This document shows, one piece after another, positions 51,401-61,615 of a DNA stretch of 64,000 nucleotides (the stretch's first letter is position 1; every line of letters starts with the position of its first letter). The notes under the pieces were generated by a model. The model was not told the DNA's origin and did not search any database. It was given only the letters and a program-made list of their open reading frames with translations. Source of the stretch: Membranipora membranacea (Eukaryota > Bryozoa > Gymnolaemata > Cheilostomatida > Membraniporidae); the NCBI GenBank assembly GCA_914767715.1, contig OU612070.1, forward strand, positions 573,501 through 637,500. Reading direction: 5' to 3'. A program made the position numbers and the translations under genes.

Positions 51401-54400
51401 TGATGGATTAGCCGTGGGACAATTTATCTCAATCATAAACACACGAATGTATAATTATTATTATGTTTATGATCTCTACGAAGAGTTCCTATATCGCTGT
51501 CCATCCCACCCCCTCATTTCCTCTGAGATATTTCAATTCTAGAGAATCTTGTACCAATGAGGGCACTCACCATCCTTTTTGTCATACATAGTCCTTATTT
51601 CCATCCCTTTGATGTGACATATTCATGTACCTAGTAAATGATTGTGACAGCAAGATATTCACCAATCCGCCCCAAAGAAGAATGTTGTAAGGCCTTCACA
51701 GTACACAACATGTATGTTTCTCTCAGGTTTTTTTTAAACTTCTTTGCAAATTTAAATTAGTGCTACACCACACTAGAAAATGCCATAGCAGAAATATAAG
51801 CTGACATGACAAAAGATGGAACGTTTATCAACCTCAATCACTTAAATTCATCATTACTGCCCCTACATTGTCAGGCACCAAAGATTCGCATGTTTCAAGC
51901 AATTTTGTTAATATTGTTGGCGCAACCCTATAGGTAAAGCTCCTACTGATTTCCTGAGACATACCATTGGCTCAGCCCTAGCTGCTGTCAGCCTCCCTCA
52001 GAGTAATATCAGTGTCGGCTGAGGTACAAATCTATATATGTTAATATCTAGCTCTGCACTGCCAAATAAATGAACTTTAATCTGAATATTCCTTGTTAAA
52101 TGTTGTTAATAGTGTTTGATATGGAAATTTTTTGAAATCATCAATCTTCCATTTGTGGGCCAAAAGGTTACACCTGCTCAATTTAGGAATCTTGCAAATT
52201 GAACTCCAAAATAGATCTCCAGCACCTTCATATAATTGAGGCTGGTGGCCTGGCAGAGTTTCCCAAATCTAGACCCTCAGAAATTAATCTCATATTCTAT
52301 AGGCTGAACTCAGCCCAATCCCAATGAACTTCCAGGTGTACTCCGGAGGGCTTAGAGTTGGAGCCTACTCTTTTACCCTCACTGGGCCGTTGGTATATTT
52401 AGAATCCTAGAAAACTTCTAGTTTAACAATAGAGCTGCAGATGCAGTTGTTCTGGTGGTTTATATGGCACCTTGCCTCAGACCACAGTTACCAATCCCCC
52501 TCTCCACAACAACCCGGAGAGGCACACAGACACTCATTATTCATATTTACATCATGATGAATATAAGGATATGTTATTAATGATGATTTAATCAGCTTGT
52601 CTGTTTTCATTGTCAAGCCTTTGCATCATCTTGCCGGACCTGATCATAAAATTTAGAATTGTGTAAAATCTCAGTTTGCTGTATTACCGTAATCCCTCAC
52701 CATAGCATATAGCATATAGACCCGACTATCATTTAAAGCATTTTTATATTTAGCTTGGACTTAAACCACAATCACCGTAGCCGAATAGCTCAGTGGAAAA
52801 GTGTGCGACTTGTAAGAATGAATTTGTTAGTTCAAACCCATGACTGGGGGCAGTTCTCTTCCCAAAACCATTTGTAGTGAGTGATGTGTGCTACAAAATT
52901 CAATTTTTTCAACAATCAGCATATCATAGCTCTCTCACAGTCTTTCAAAATAAATAAAACATGCCAAGAACCTCATACACCATTCAGCAGAAACTGGAAG
53001 TATTGAGAACAGTTGAAAAGAATAACAACCTTGACAAGACTGCAAGGAAATTGAACATTAATCAAGGAGTTTGAAAACTGTAACTCCCTGCATTAATAGA
53101 CACTTGATTCAAAGATGGAGAGCTTCCAAACATCAACTACTGATATGATTCACTTATAAGACACGGTGTCTTATAGCTGTGGGGTGTCTTATAGCTGTGG
53201 GGTGTCTTAAAACTGGAGCATTTTTATTTTCTTAGGGGGGTGATTCACTTATAAGTCCGGTGACTTATAGGTGAGGTATTACGATATCACACGTCCAGTG
53301 TAAATGGCGTATTGTTTAGTTTAAGCGCTTAAACGGTGTCGGGATAGCTGGTAGTAGAATTTCATTATCAACCACTTTCCCAAGGTTGGCAAAGTGGTTG
53401 ATTAGAAAATACTACTACCAGCTATCCCGACACCGTTTAAGCGCTCAAACTATATTGTCGTGTACTTATTGTTATTTGTTATTGTGTCTGTTTGTAGGAT
53501 GGAGCGGAGTTTGGTTTCTCGTATAATCTTTTTGGAGTTGTCAGTCATCTAGGATCCAGCTCATCTCATGGTAAGAATACCAGGACTAAATATACACCAG
53601 ACCAAACACACAGACCACACCAGCTACTGATTGTAGACATTTGGAGTAGGCCTTATGTCTGAATATTGCCATAAATACTATACTAAATATACTGATATCA
53701 ATACTCAGCCATGCTCAAAAGCTCCATTTCCCCTGTGTGTAACTGCCTGTGTATACCTGGACTTGCACGAATGCGTGACATAGCTGAGAGATATAGGGTT
53801 GAACAGTCTTTTCTGAACAATGGTGTTGTGCTACTGTGGAATTATGAATTGTTTGACTCAAAATAGTTTTTTGAAGTTTCCATGAATTGGTAGAATCTGA
53901 CAGACCCAATTACGTATTTAATTCAATCAAAGTCTTATAGATCACAAGATTCATCAACCTTATCAACTTCTAAACTAATCCCAAGCCCTAAAATTGCGTT
54001 CTGACATGTAAACTGGGCTATCAATAGCATCGCGTGTCGCGTTTGACATTGCTGACATTTCTGTATCGACATGGCGGGATAGTCAGCGATTATACCTGGT
54101 TGCCCAGACTCTGATAATGTTTTATGGATTTTGCACAATGTCGGTAATATAAATTTGAAAAATATGCACAGCAGAACATAATTGGGGTAAACGATGCAGC
54201 CAAGTAGTTGCACAAAGTTGTATGCATTTCTCATCAGAAATTCCATATGTCGTTTCTAGTACTGCTTTGTCTGAGTTCTTAAATGTAAATAGAAATTTTT
54301 CTGAATAAATTCACAAACTTTCCTCTAATATTTTACTGGTAAGGAACTTGGCTCAGATCAAGCTGGTAAAGGCACGGTCACTTCCTGCAGTTTTATTACC

Positions 54401-56635
54401 CATCACTCAGACCCTCCATATTATCTAAATATGAATAGATTATAAGAATATTTTTCTACCCTAACTCCCGCCAGCTCTGGGAGGACTACCTAATTCAAAT
54501 TTAGATATAGATGAACATTCTATCACTTGCACGCACAATTATACTGTTTTATTTATGTTATGTTGTGCATGTTTTTCAAATTTATATTCCTGTATCACAT
54601 ACGTAATAATACATTACATATATTTGCAGGACATTACGTGAACGATGTTTATAATATAAAAGATAATATATGGCTGAGTTATGACGACTCCTATGTAAAA
54701 GTTACAGATATCAGCAGCGTCTGTTCTAAACGTGACAGAAGTGGTTATATATACTTCTATATAGACAGGTAAGTAGTCTGAGTCTGTAGTCTGCAGGTAA
54801 CTAACCTGACATCAATGGCTTACTGATGATATCGGGGCACATCTTACAAGATTAAATGAAATATGAAGAGGAAAGATATGGGGGATCCCAAAAGACGGAG
54901 GGAAGTTACTGTTCTCGATTATATCTTTGTTTTGTTTTGATGTAGTTGAAATGAATTTTTGACTGTCTTAATTTGAGCAAACTAGACATAGGCAACAACT
55001 ACAAGAATTCCATGTCATATAAGCTTCGCTCATTTTAAACTTTTGATCAATTTGAGTACTTAAATAGCTTTTGCGTTACCCAGCAAAATATGAAAGTTAT
55101 AAGTTGTTGAATAGGAAATTACATAAGGTTTGTGGGCGGTGGAGAAAATTGTTTTGCATGTTACATGGTAAACAGCGCCAAAAAGGAAATAATTAAATTT
55201 TCTGCATATTTAGTGAATCTTAAATTACTTGGTCAATCTTCTGATGAAAGGAAACCGCATAATGCATAAAGGAAACCGGTGAAGCCAGATGGAGGAGGCA
55301 ATTCTCTCAAAACTATTATACTTTACTAGTTAGAGCTGCGAAGCTCCAAGTAGTCGCCTGCATTGCGGAGACCTCCAGACTAAATTGTTTGGTAACAGGC
55401 AAATTATTTCAGACTTGTAAATTTTAGTGTCAGTCTGAACCTGGCGCTCTTTTGAAGCTTGGGTTCCTAGCAACAGTCAGACATGCGGACGGACTTGTAT
55501 GGGATACCCGTATCAATTACAGTCTGACTCAGGCTTGACATCGATCTTATCACCAGACATCTAGACCTGCCTTTGTTAGGAAACATCATTGTTTGGTAGC
55601 TTAAGCTGTAAAAACCAGAGCTAATACCCCCAGCTCATCTGTAATTATCGGTATTAACCAGTGGTAAATATTTAGAGTTATGCCAGATATATAATATATA
55701 TATCCCGTCTCACTGTCGTCTTGCTGCTTGTAGTATTTCACTTAACTCTCATGATATCTGCAGTGGAAAGAACTGAATTATTCCAAACAAAAGTCCACGC
55801 AGATCTAAAAACTCAGAGAAGTTTTTAATACAGTGAGACATACATTAAAGTTTCATTCTGATATTTTAACAAAAGAGAAGTGTTTCATACGCGGTAAAAA
55901 CATCACTAATGTGATACAAAGTTGACTCAGCTTCTATGTGCAGCCACAAGTCATTATCTAATTAGGCTAAAATTATAATACCCTATAAGTAGGTCTAATT
56001 AGTGATCCCTGACTGTTTTTTAGGGATTTAAAAATTTAAACTCTTACCCCTCCATCGGAATGTGAGAAGTTTTACTGGTTGAAATCTATAGAGTGTATCG
56101 TGGCTATTTTTAGATCTTTGTATGAAAGCTGAGAAAATCATAAAAAATGCGTTCATTGTAATCCTCTCTAATTCTATGTAATGAAGGTAATTAATGAAAT
56201 TAAATATGAAGATAAGCTGAGGCGGAAATATTTAACCCTCATGATGATGAGTCGAAGATCTGATTGTCTCCAAACTGATCAGACACAAGCTGTCTAGGGC
56301 AGAGCAAACTGTCAGACAATTCTAGGCAACCGCAAATTTGGGCGTGTGATTTTATATAAGACGAGTCATTCCTCAGAATTCAATCTGAAGCAACAATTCC
56401 AAAATCCCTTTGTCTCCATGCTGATGCTCATCCTACAAACCTTAAAGTTAGATCAGCTCAGATTAACTGAGGAGAATCAGTGTTTCCGTATAACTATTTA
56501 TTTTATTCGCAAATTTATTTGACTCATTGATATTTTGTCACACTATAGTCCTTTCCTTCGAATTCATTAAATTAGTTTTTCTTCTCTGTTTCTGTTTATA
56601 GTATGATATGTGATGATATAAAACATCAGGAATAG
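24434..56635 (+). CDS. USP37: USP37-type ubiquitin carboxyl-terminal hydrolase, 21 exons, about 1221 aa
   Basis: Exons: 24434-24479, 24718-24851, 25046-25220, 25759-25860, 30503-30638, 32124-32238, 32939-33075, 33620-33754, 34321-34453, 38419-38613, 39041-39180, 39458-39589, 40065-40208, 40837-41059, 47053-47267, 47740-47936, 48376-49281, 50541-50695, 53498-53570, 54630-54768, 56602-56635. All phases agree. It is a cysteine protease that removes ubiquitin; vertebrate USP37 acts in the nucleus on cell-cycle proteins. Seen: Cys box FSNLGNTCYMNVVLQSL (catalytic Cys about 290), DAHEFF (about 372), zinc-type cysteines CTGC (443/446) and CCDSCGC (507-513), VVVAKRFD, two ubiquitin-interacting motifs in the insert (DDDFKKAIELSK about 770; EEEQMELAIKQSL about 803), His box GHYVNDVYN (His about 1166), and SKRDRSGYIYFY near the end. 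The N-terminal ~115 residues resemble the PH-like start of USP37; the first exon and the end of exon 2 (24851 or 24902) are least certain. The 34-nt last exon has a strong pyrimidine tract. Confidence 0.95.
26367..29584 (-). CDS. DUF294-type nucleotidyltransferase fused to TPR repeats, 905 aa, nested in a USP37 intron
   Basis: Exons 29584-29504 and 29003-26367 join in phase 0 (good donor GTAAGT, acceptor TTGTAG). The start is ATG at 29584 (MQRLHSLLDLATRFFNKQEK). Residues about 160-180 carry GSMARGEMTPYSDLEYLFLV, the GS...DxE signature of polymerase-beta-like nucleotidyltransferases of the GlnD/DUF294 type. The metal-binding D176 and E178 look intact. A helical middle follows, then kinesin-light-chain/NPHP3-like TPR units at about 580-760 (NLGNLYSRMADYDEAEHHY; QHNMADSLQYQGKFKEAIRY). 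No signal peptide or membrane segment is seen, so a cytosolic location is likely. Proteins of this general build occur as uncharacterised families in invertebrates. The substrate is unknown: nucleotide transfer to a protein, RNA or small molecule are all possible. The gene lies wholly within the USP37 intron 25861-30502, opposite strand. A minus-strand AATAAA at 25968-25973 may be its 3' signal. Confidence 0.9.
29585..30502. other. USP37 intron sequence upstream of the nested nucleotidyltransferase gene
   Basis: This should include the promoter of the minus-strand nested gene. An ATG-led minus-strand stretch near 29863-29830 (MEAVSELRTLS then a GTGAGT donor) could be an alternative first exon, but its phase does not join the exon at 29578-29504. 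Nothing else is recognised. Confidence 0.35.
32442..32633. repeat. 19-bp tandem array, 10 units, E-box (CACGTG) rich, in a USP37 intron
   Basis: The unit GTACGACACGTGCACACCG is repeated ten times. Eight units carry the palindrome CACGTG and the two others CATGTG or CACATG. Every unit also has GTGCAC. The array lies between the USP37 exons ending at 32238 and starting at 32939. Because the unit is not a multiple of three and lacks stops, several frames on both strands are open. These are artefacts. Confidence 0.95.
33412..33562. repeat. AT microsatellite and about 60-bp tandem repeat
   Basis: Runs of TATATA alternate with the phrase GTTTTATTAGTATAGTATAT then CATAGTTACA, present three times with shrinking TA runs. 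It is just upstream of the USP37 exon with the catalytic cysteine box (33620). Confidence 0.9.
35093..36139. repeat. 13-bp tandem array, about 80 copies, in a USP37 intron
   Basis: The unit is TCTCTCAGGCTCA with a common TCTCTCAGGCTCG variant and a rarer CCT variant. The rare CTCCTCTCTC variant recurs at 35191, 35308, 35555 and 35672, that is 117, 247 and 117 bp apart (9, 19 and 9 units). This indicates higher-order duplication. A 13-bp stop-free unit reads the same peptide in all three frames, so the three long overlapping open frames here are not genes. Confidence 0.97.
36482..36511. repeat. Short palindrome CACAGAGTAAGGATATATCC...
   Basis: CACAGAGTAAGGATATA is followed directly by its near-perfect inverse ending TTACTCAGTG. 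It matches the ends of the larger elements at 36675-37370 and 37451-37523, so it looks like two TIRs with the interior deleted. Confidence 0.7.
36675..37370. mobile_element. 696-bp palindromic TIR element
   Basis: It starts CACAGAGTAAGGATATACAG and ends with the inverted counterpart CTGTATATCCTTACTCTGTG. Essentially the whole element is an inverted repeat with arms of about 340 bp centred near 37020. The direct repeat TACACAT lies immediately outside both ends (36668-36674 and 37371-37377), a likely target-site duplication. There is no coding frame. Confidence 0.85.
37451..37523. mobile_element. 73-bp deletion derivative of the CACAGAGTAAGG element
   Basis: It begins CACAGAGTAAGGATATAG and ends TATATCCTTACTCTGTG. 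Its interior (GAAATTATTGATATAATG... to GCATGGTAT) is found inverted just outside, at about 37530-37575. The locus therefore forms a nested hairpin. Confidence 0.7.
39911..39982 (+). repeat. tRNA-derived (SINE-like) sequence
   Basis: The segment has CGCCAGGTTTCTCGCCCAAG and then GTGGGTTCTATTCCCAC, the T-arm and B-box-like part of a tRNA. An A-box-like TAGTGCAGAG lies upstream. The acceptor stem is not convincing, so this is a pseudo-tRNA or SINE head rather than a working tRNA. It lies in the USP37 intron 39590-40064. Confidence 0.4.
42527..45953 (-). CDS. Secreted collagen-C1q domain protein, 479 aa, five exons, nested in a USP37 intron
   Basis: Exons 45953-45827, 45488-44817, 44394-44147, 43281-43081 and 42718-42527 (TAG at 42529-42527) total exactly 480 codons with matching phases. 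Residues 1-21 form a signal peptide (MDLYLLSVFCVGFLC...). A short cysteine motif follows (QCQCTC), then a Thr/Ser-rich and acidic stretch with an RGD (about 176-178). A Gly-X-Y collagen region runs from about 222 to 342 in two exons with almost no break. The last 130 residues are a C1q domain: FDPSNGSFMAVKEGLYVFHL and the closing YTSFSGYML are hallmark segments. Such proteins trimerise through the collagen and C1q parts and act outside the cell as recognition or matrix molecules. Which ligand it binds cannot be read. The gene sits wholly in the USP37 intron 41060-47052, on the other strand. Confidence 0.93.
52687..53286 (+). mobile_element. About 600-bp TIR element with a pogo-like DNA-binding remnant
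   Basis: The left end CCGTAATCCCTCACCATAG pairs with the inverted right end CTATAGGTGAGGTATTACG region (GGTGAGGTATTACGAT). Inside, ATG at 52961 opens a 37-codon stretch, MPRTSYTIQQKLEVLRTVEK then NNNLDKTARKLNINQGV. This resembles the N-terminal helix-turn-helix of pogo/Tigger/jerky transposases, and a stop ends it at once. A tRNA-like segment lies at 52779-52853. An 18-bp GGTGTCTTATAGCTGTGG repeat lies near 53166-53210. Confidence 0.6.
52779..52853 (+). repeat. tRNA-like sequence inside the TIR element
   Basis: AGCCGAATAGCTCAGTGG (A box) and GTTCAAACCC (B box) are spaced as in a tRNA gene, with a possible anticodon loop CTTGTAA. The 5' and 3' acceptor strands do not pair well, so this is a tRNA relic or SINE head and probably not a working tRNA. 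Confidence 0.45.
53317..53452. mobile_element. 136-bp foldback MITE
   Basis: The left arm TAGTTTAAGCGCTTAAACGG then TGTCGGGATAGCTGGTAGTAG has an inverted right arm of 41 nt with a single mismatch. Inner CAACCACTTT/AAAGTGGTTG also pairs. It is non-coding and lies in a USP37 intron just before the exon at 53498. Confidence 0.85.
54769..56601 (+). other. Last USP37 intron
   Basis: This 1.8 kb intron precedes the tiny last coding exon. It is AT-rich with no recognisable exon or repeat. The acceptor at 56600-56601 follows a long pyrimidine tract (CTTCTCTGTTTCTG). Confidence 0.6.
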
Positions 56636-58869
56636 GAATAACGAACCTGACATAACCTCTCAGGAATCAGAGTAACAAACTGGTCATCATTTCCTCACAG
56701 ACCGAACATCGCACCGTGGCAGTGTCCACATATCCCCCTCAGTTTCCCTGTTTGATATTTTGGTTCAATGCTCATCGACTAAATATAGTATCAAGATGTC
56801 ATGACTTTTTGAGATAATATGGCAGAGATTTGTCCGTATTGTGACAGTGATACTGTCAGTCCTGGTGGAGTGTACTGTCAGTCCTACGGAGTGTACTGTC
56901 AGTCCTACGGAGTGTACTGTATCCTCCTTTCTCAGTGTATCAGTGACTTACATGTACTTACTGATACTTATTTTCTGTTGTTAGTTAGTTGGCCAGTGTT
57001 GGTTGCTCTGTTGCCAGCTTGCATTTATTTTTTTGTTTTTTCTCGAGATGTTTTGTTGTTGTATTTTGTCAGAATTAATTACCAATATATGCTATTCACT
57101 GTATTCACCTTTCCTTTTTTGCTGCGAGGTTTTCATGTCCTCATGTCGCCAGTTAGAATGATCTGGATATTAATCTGATCAAAGGATAGATGAGTGTGGT
57201 AATTTACATGTAAGTTTCCCATGAGTTTTAATCCTATATTAGGTAACAGTCCACAAACATGCACTCACAAATCCTCGTCACCAATAACAGATCAGTCATC
57301 AAACATCCCTCAGTGCACTTCTGGTATCTCGATATCCACTCGTTTAGTGCCCCTTATTCAGCGCTACTGTTTGACAGCTTGTAATTAACTTGCTCGAGTG
57401 CATAAGCTGTTTTAGTGGGGAGGGGGTGGTACCCCACCGCCCCAAACTGATTCAGCTCAAGACCAGCAGATAGTGAATTAACATAACATTTGGAATGAAA
57501 ATGCCACGGGCTTTGATGCCTCATACACCATTCCCAAAATGATTTGCACAAATTGAATACGTCAAATATTTTAATCACCCCCTAATTAGCAGTGTCATGC
57601 CATGCAACAGAAACTCCATTACTTTTCTTGTGATACCCTGGCCTAGAGTTATGAGAAGGCCACAGGAGTTGGCTGTCAGCATTGGATTTCCCTATTCCTA
57701 AAGACTGGCTGCACACACAACTCGGTGTGGATTGAATAAATTGATTTAAACAGCTGAGTCCAATAGAAAGGCAACACAGCCATGACATACTTTTATCCAG
57801 GCAAATATAAGAACTGGTAATTGTATTTTGATGGCTTCCTAAAAAAAGCTCACTGTCTTTGATACTAAGATATTACTGGGTTTCTGGTAATGTCTGATAG
57901 CTTAGTCCCTCAAAATGATGCCTCAGATATCTGGCTGGACTTTGATACCCCCACCCTACTAAGTAGACTGTAAGAAGATGGATAGCAGGCTATTCAATTA
58001 TTTATTATGAAAAGAATAGACTCGCATAACAACTGGAAATAAGTCAGTAGCGTGTCTGGTAATTGATATTAGTAGAAGTTAATTTATGATACAGCCACTA
58101 GATGGAGATGTTCAGATAAATTATGAACCTCATCGTGTGAAATTCACCTGCTACTAGGGCTGGGACAACCGACCATATAATGCATATTGACTCCACAATT
58201 AAATTCCTACACAGGGTGAAAGCCATGTTTTGTGGAAAAGTCCTACTGTGAAATAGATACAACCGATCAATAATGTGATTTAGGGTGGTGAAACCATATC
58301 CTAGTTTGAACGATATTCTAATGCTGGTAAGGAAATAGTTCTAGTTAGCTCGTCTATTCAGCTATTATCCTAATAATAATAATAATAATAAAGTTTAATT
58401 ATGAAACGCTTTATAAAATTGTTTAAAACAATCATTTCTAAGCATTGTACATTTGATATAAGGTTAAAATAGAAACATATACTATGAAATAAGCCTGCTG
58501 GTAAAATAAATAAAATTGATTAAAATTTTGTTATAATTGATGAGATGAGAAAAAAAAATGATGAAAGATGAGATAATAAAGATAATTAAAACCTACAAGT
58601 GGCAACTGCCCAGCACCTAAAAATCAACTATAAAACCTACATATATGGGGTATATGCGTCCCTGAAAAGATACGTTTTTAACTGTGATTTAAATGAGGAG
58701 GTGGAAGAATATCGCGAAGGTAAGATGGTAGGGAGTTCCATACAGCTGGTAAAGTGGAATTAACGGATCGACCACCCACTGTTTTTAGCCTACATTTAAA
58801 ATTGCTCACAAGAGTGTTGGCTAAGTTGAAACGAGTGGTTCGGGCATGCTTAGAAGTTGTGAAAGATTG

Positions 58870-59130
58870 AGAAATTTAGGAAGGGATGAGATGGAGATGA
58901 GGGACGGTTTTATGAGCCATGATTGATAACTTGAATTTTGATCGGGACCTGATGGGTAGCCAGTGCAGTTTAACCCTGGCTTCAGTGGCTGACGAATAGT
59001 GGTTTGTACCTGTGATACATTTGGCGCAGGAATTTTGAATGACTAATGAGTTATAACACAGATATCTGAGACATTGTAGAGTAAGACCATCAGAGGCCAA
59101 ATATAAACTAAGGTCCGATCATCTCTGATA
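58870..59130 (-). mobile_element. Degraded non-LTR retrotransposon (LINE) reverse-transcriptase tail
   Basis: On the minus strand, IQNSCAKCITG... followed by KLHWLPIRSRSKFKLSIMAHKT matches the well-known LHWLPV.xRIdFKl..LtyKal segment near the end of LINE ORF2 reverse transcriptases. The frame is short and broken at both ends, so this is a pseudogene fragment. Flanking DNA from about 58620 (plus-strand ...GGGAGTTCCATACAGCTGG...) may belong to the same or another interspersed repeat. Confidence 0.65.
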
Positions 59131-59553
59131 CCACGCCCAGTTTTATTATTATATACAGTAGATAGTATGATAGCTCTCTGGTTCTGCTAGACCCGAGTCC
59201 CTCCCTACTTCTGTTCCGATGCTACCTTTAGAATAGTGATGCCAAGTAGACAAGGTAATATAGTGCTGTGGTAAGTTTTTTTTCTGGTTCTGGCCCAGCA
59301 CTACTTGTATGATGTTTACAGGTGAGAGATAATTCTACAGTAGTTGTTGTTTGTAGGTGACGAATCAGCTCTGCTGTGATGACACATGTAAACAAAGTCT
59401 GCCACAGCACATGTTACAAAACTCCACAGCGCCGGCACCAACAAAATGACACATCGCAGGCACAGGTTACAAGTTGATAATGATATATTATAAGTAATTG
59501 CCTAACCACCATTTTATGTGTGATTGTGTAGTAGTGTGATCACCCCTTAGTGT

Positions 59554-59681
59554 AGAACAAGTTTGATCCAATTGCCTGCATTCCTGTTGCTCCCTTCCAC
59601 TGGTCAATCGCAGCGCCCCTGCGGCGTGACCAGTGGATCGGGAGCGGCTCGGAATGCAGGCAAATGGACCAAACTCGGTCT
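59554..59681. mobile_element. MITE copy 2 (same family as 1-175)
   Basis: Left end AAGTTTGATCCAATTGCCTG and right end GCAGGCAAATGGACCAAACT are inverted repeats, and both match the ends of the copy at 1-175. The interior shares CCTTCCACTGGTC and GGCGTGACCAGTGG. The 11-bp direct repeat CCCCTTAGTGT flanks the element (59543-59553 and 59682-59692), a candidate target duplication. Confidence 0.75.
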
Positions 59682-60069
59682 CCCCTTAGTGTGATGGTGT
59701 AGGAGGTTTCTGGCTACTCATGCATAAATCACCATGGAGCATAAATATCTGATGGCCGATAATAACATGTGTTATATACGATGACACGGTACTCAGACGA
59801 CTGACGGAGCCGATAGGTGAAGGTTGGACATACGATAATTGTCGAATTTGATTTACAGCTTATTGTTAAGATAACGCAAATCCATTATTTTGGATTATAG
59901 AATTTGGGTGCATGTATAAAGGCTAAGGTATTGTAATTGCTCTTCAGACGTGACAAACATTGTCAAGACTAACTACGATAGTAACAATAGTTTAGAACCA
60001 GTCAGGCAAAATCAGCTGCAGAATAATATAATCACGTCAGCAGTAACACGCTGACACACACAGACGGGG

Positions 60070-60077
60070 TATATATA
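60070..60077 (+). promoter_or_regulatory. Candidate TATA box
   Basis: TATATATA in GGGGTATATATACACC is followed about 30 bp later by possible start-site sequence. A GTGAGT donor at 60126 could end a short 5' UTR exon spliced to 61606. The promoter role for the right-edge gene is inferred from spacing only. Confidence 0.35.
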
Positions 60078-60128
60078 CACCGACACACCAGAACTTCTGC
60101 CTTCAGGAAAAAAAACTACCTTACAGTG

Positions 60129-61605
60129 AGTTGTTTATTTTTAATTTTTTTCTAATTACACCCAAATTCATTTCTAAAGAGGCTTTGCAGTCACATATAC
60201 AGTTATATAAGAGCCTACATCATTGCTTCTCACAAGTATAACAAGGTATAAATAGCAGCTTTCGAGGTAAGAAAACAAAACTGTGTGCCGGCATCAACTA
60301 GAGAGGAAATCATCTGAACGTCAGAGTCTACATGACGCTCTTGTAATTTCTATACATCCACAATCCGCTCATTTAAAGCTGAGCTGGGGGGTAACTGCTG
60401 ACATATTAATAGTATAAAAGTAACATCAGGGAAAGGGTATAATAGTAACATCAGGGAAAGGGTACAATAGTAACATCAGGGAAAGGGTAAAATAGAGGGC
60501 CAGCAAACAACATCATGTAAAGTTGGATTAAGCCGTAAGAGAATTACGCCTATTCGATCGCAGATCTAAATTTAATTCCATTGTGGGAGGAGGAGGAGGT
60601 AATAAAAACCAGATAACCGTACTCTATATCATCCTATAATGGTGTTTCCACTTGAGGCTGATTATAAATAGTGGTAGTACTTGAGGGAGGAGGATGGATA
60701 GATATGTATATCCAGTGGACCCTCGATTGTGGCCAGCAGGCGAGTTGTTTTGGGTGGCTGAGTTGTTTTGGGTGGCTACTCTAACAAGGAGACAGATTTT
60801 CTCTTTTCTGGCACATACCTGCATAAATTTACTTAAAATTGATGAATAATAATATAATTGGTGGCATGCATTATTATACTCACTAATCCCCAGGCTTCTG
60901 GTATCCACCCAGGGAGACGGTGGGTGAGAGAGTCCTCTCCTTAGCGTTTGTCACAGCGCTTTTATTTTGGGATTGAACAATTCTGATTCTGGCAATGGAA
61001 TAGAATTGTCATTGAGTTAATTATAGGGAAACCTTGTATTTTGAGTTGGAGAAATTATAATAAAATTTAGCTTCATTGGCATGTTTTCATAAACAGACAT
61101 AATAGGATATTAGAGTCAATCTAAATTCTCAAAACTGACATGATATAAAAACTCTACATTAAACTTTCTAAGTTCTACACTGGTTACTGGTAATGTAAAG
61201 GCTCAATTTCCTCGGTACAATATCCGAATAGTTTGCAGCAGCTTTCTCTGCAGGTCACTGCTTTACTGTTATGACCAGCAGAGGTGAGAACCCAGAGTAA
61301 TACAGATTATCCCTCCTGAGCAGCGAGCTGCTGTGGGCCTGTAGCCTGTTAATCACATTATAATACAATGTGTCAAACGGATTCAAAGGATTAGTCACAA
61401 TTATTCTGATGTCATTCTGTCGATTCAGGCAGAATTAGAGTAATTAGTTCATTGTTGTAAGTCCGATTGTCGCCAGTAGAGTATATTGGCAGCTCACCAA
61501 TGATGTGGATTGTATTTTAAAATAGGTGCCTGGTCACCTGTCATGAGTGGGGCTCAGAGCAGGTAAACTATTCATAAATTATACTCATTGTACCTCCTAT
61601 TGTAG
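60129..61605 (+). other. Upstream region or 5' UTR intron of the right-edge gene
   Basis: No coding exon was found. It contains a 24-bp repeat in three copies at about 60411-60496 (AGTAACATCAGGGAAAGGGT then ATAAT). The acceptor at 61605 (CCTCCTATTGTAG) opens the first coding exon. Confidence 0.5.
60411..60496. repeat. 24-bp tandem repeat, 3 copies
   Basis: The phrase AGTAACATCAGGGAAAGGGT plus four variable bases is repeated three times. Confidence 0.85.
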
Positions 61606-61615
61606 ATCTAAGAAG

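Larger units (their letters stand above)
50696..53497 (+). other. USP37 intron with TIR elements
   Basis: The first 2 kb shows no recognisable exon or repeat. The 3' part contains the degraded TIR element 52687-53286 and the foldback element 53317-53452. The next exon starts at 53498, only 45 bp after the foldback. Confidence 0.7.
56636..60060. other. Intergenic region after USP37
   Basis: This includes the USP37 3' UTR, whose end I cannot place (no near AATAAA). A 21-bp GTGTACTGTCAGTCCTACGG repeat lies near 56869-56920. An AAT microsatellite is at 58371-58390. A repeat block at about 58620-59130 contains a LINE fragment, and a MITE is at 59554-59681. No gene is supported. The open frame at 56819-57178 includes the 21-bp repeats and a hydrophobic tail, without splice or homology support. 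Confidence 0.55.

Noticed and set aside
56819-57178. 119-codon open frame with repeated YCQSYG and a hydrophobic tail
   Set aside because: The N-terminus is a 21-bp repeat and the rest is T-rich DNA giving hydrophobic residues. No homology is recognised.
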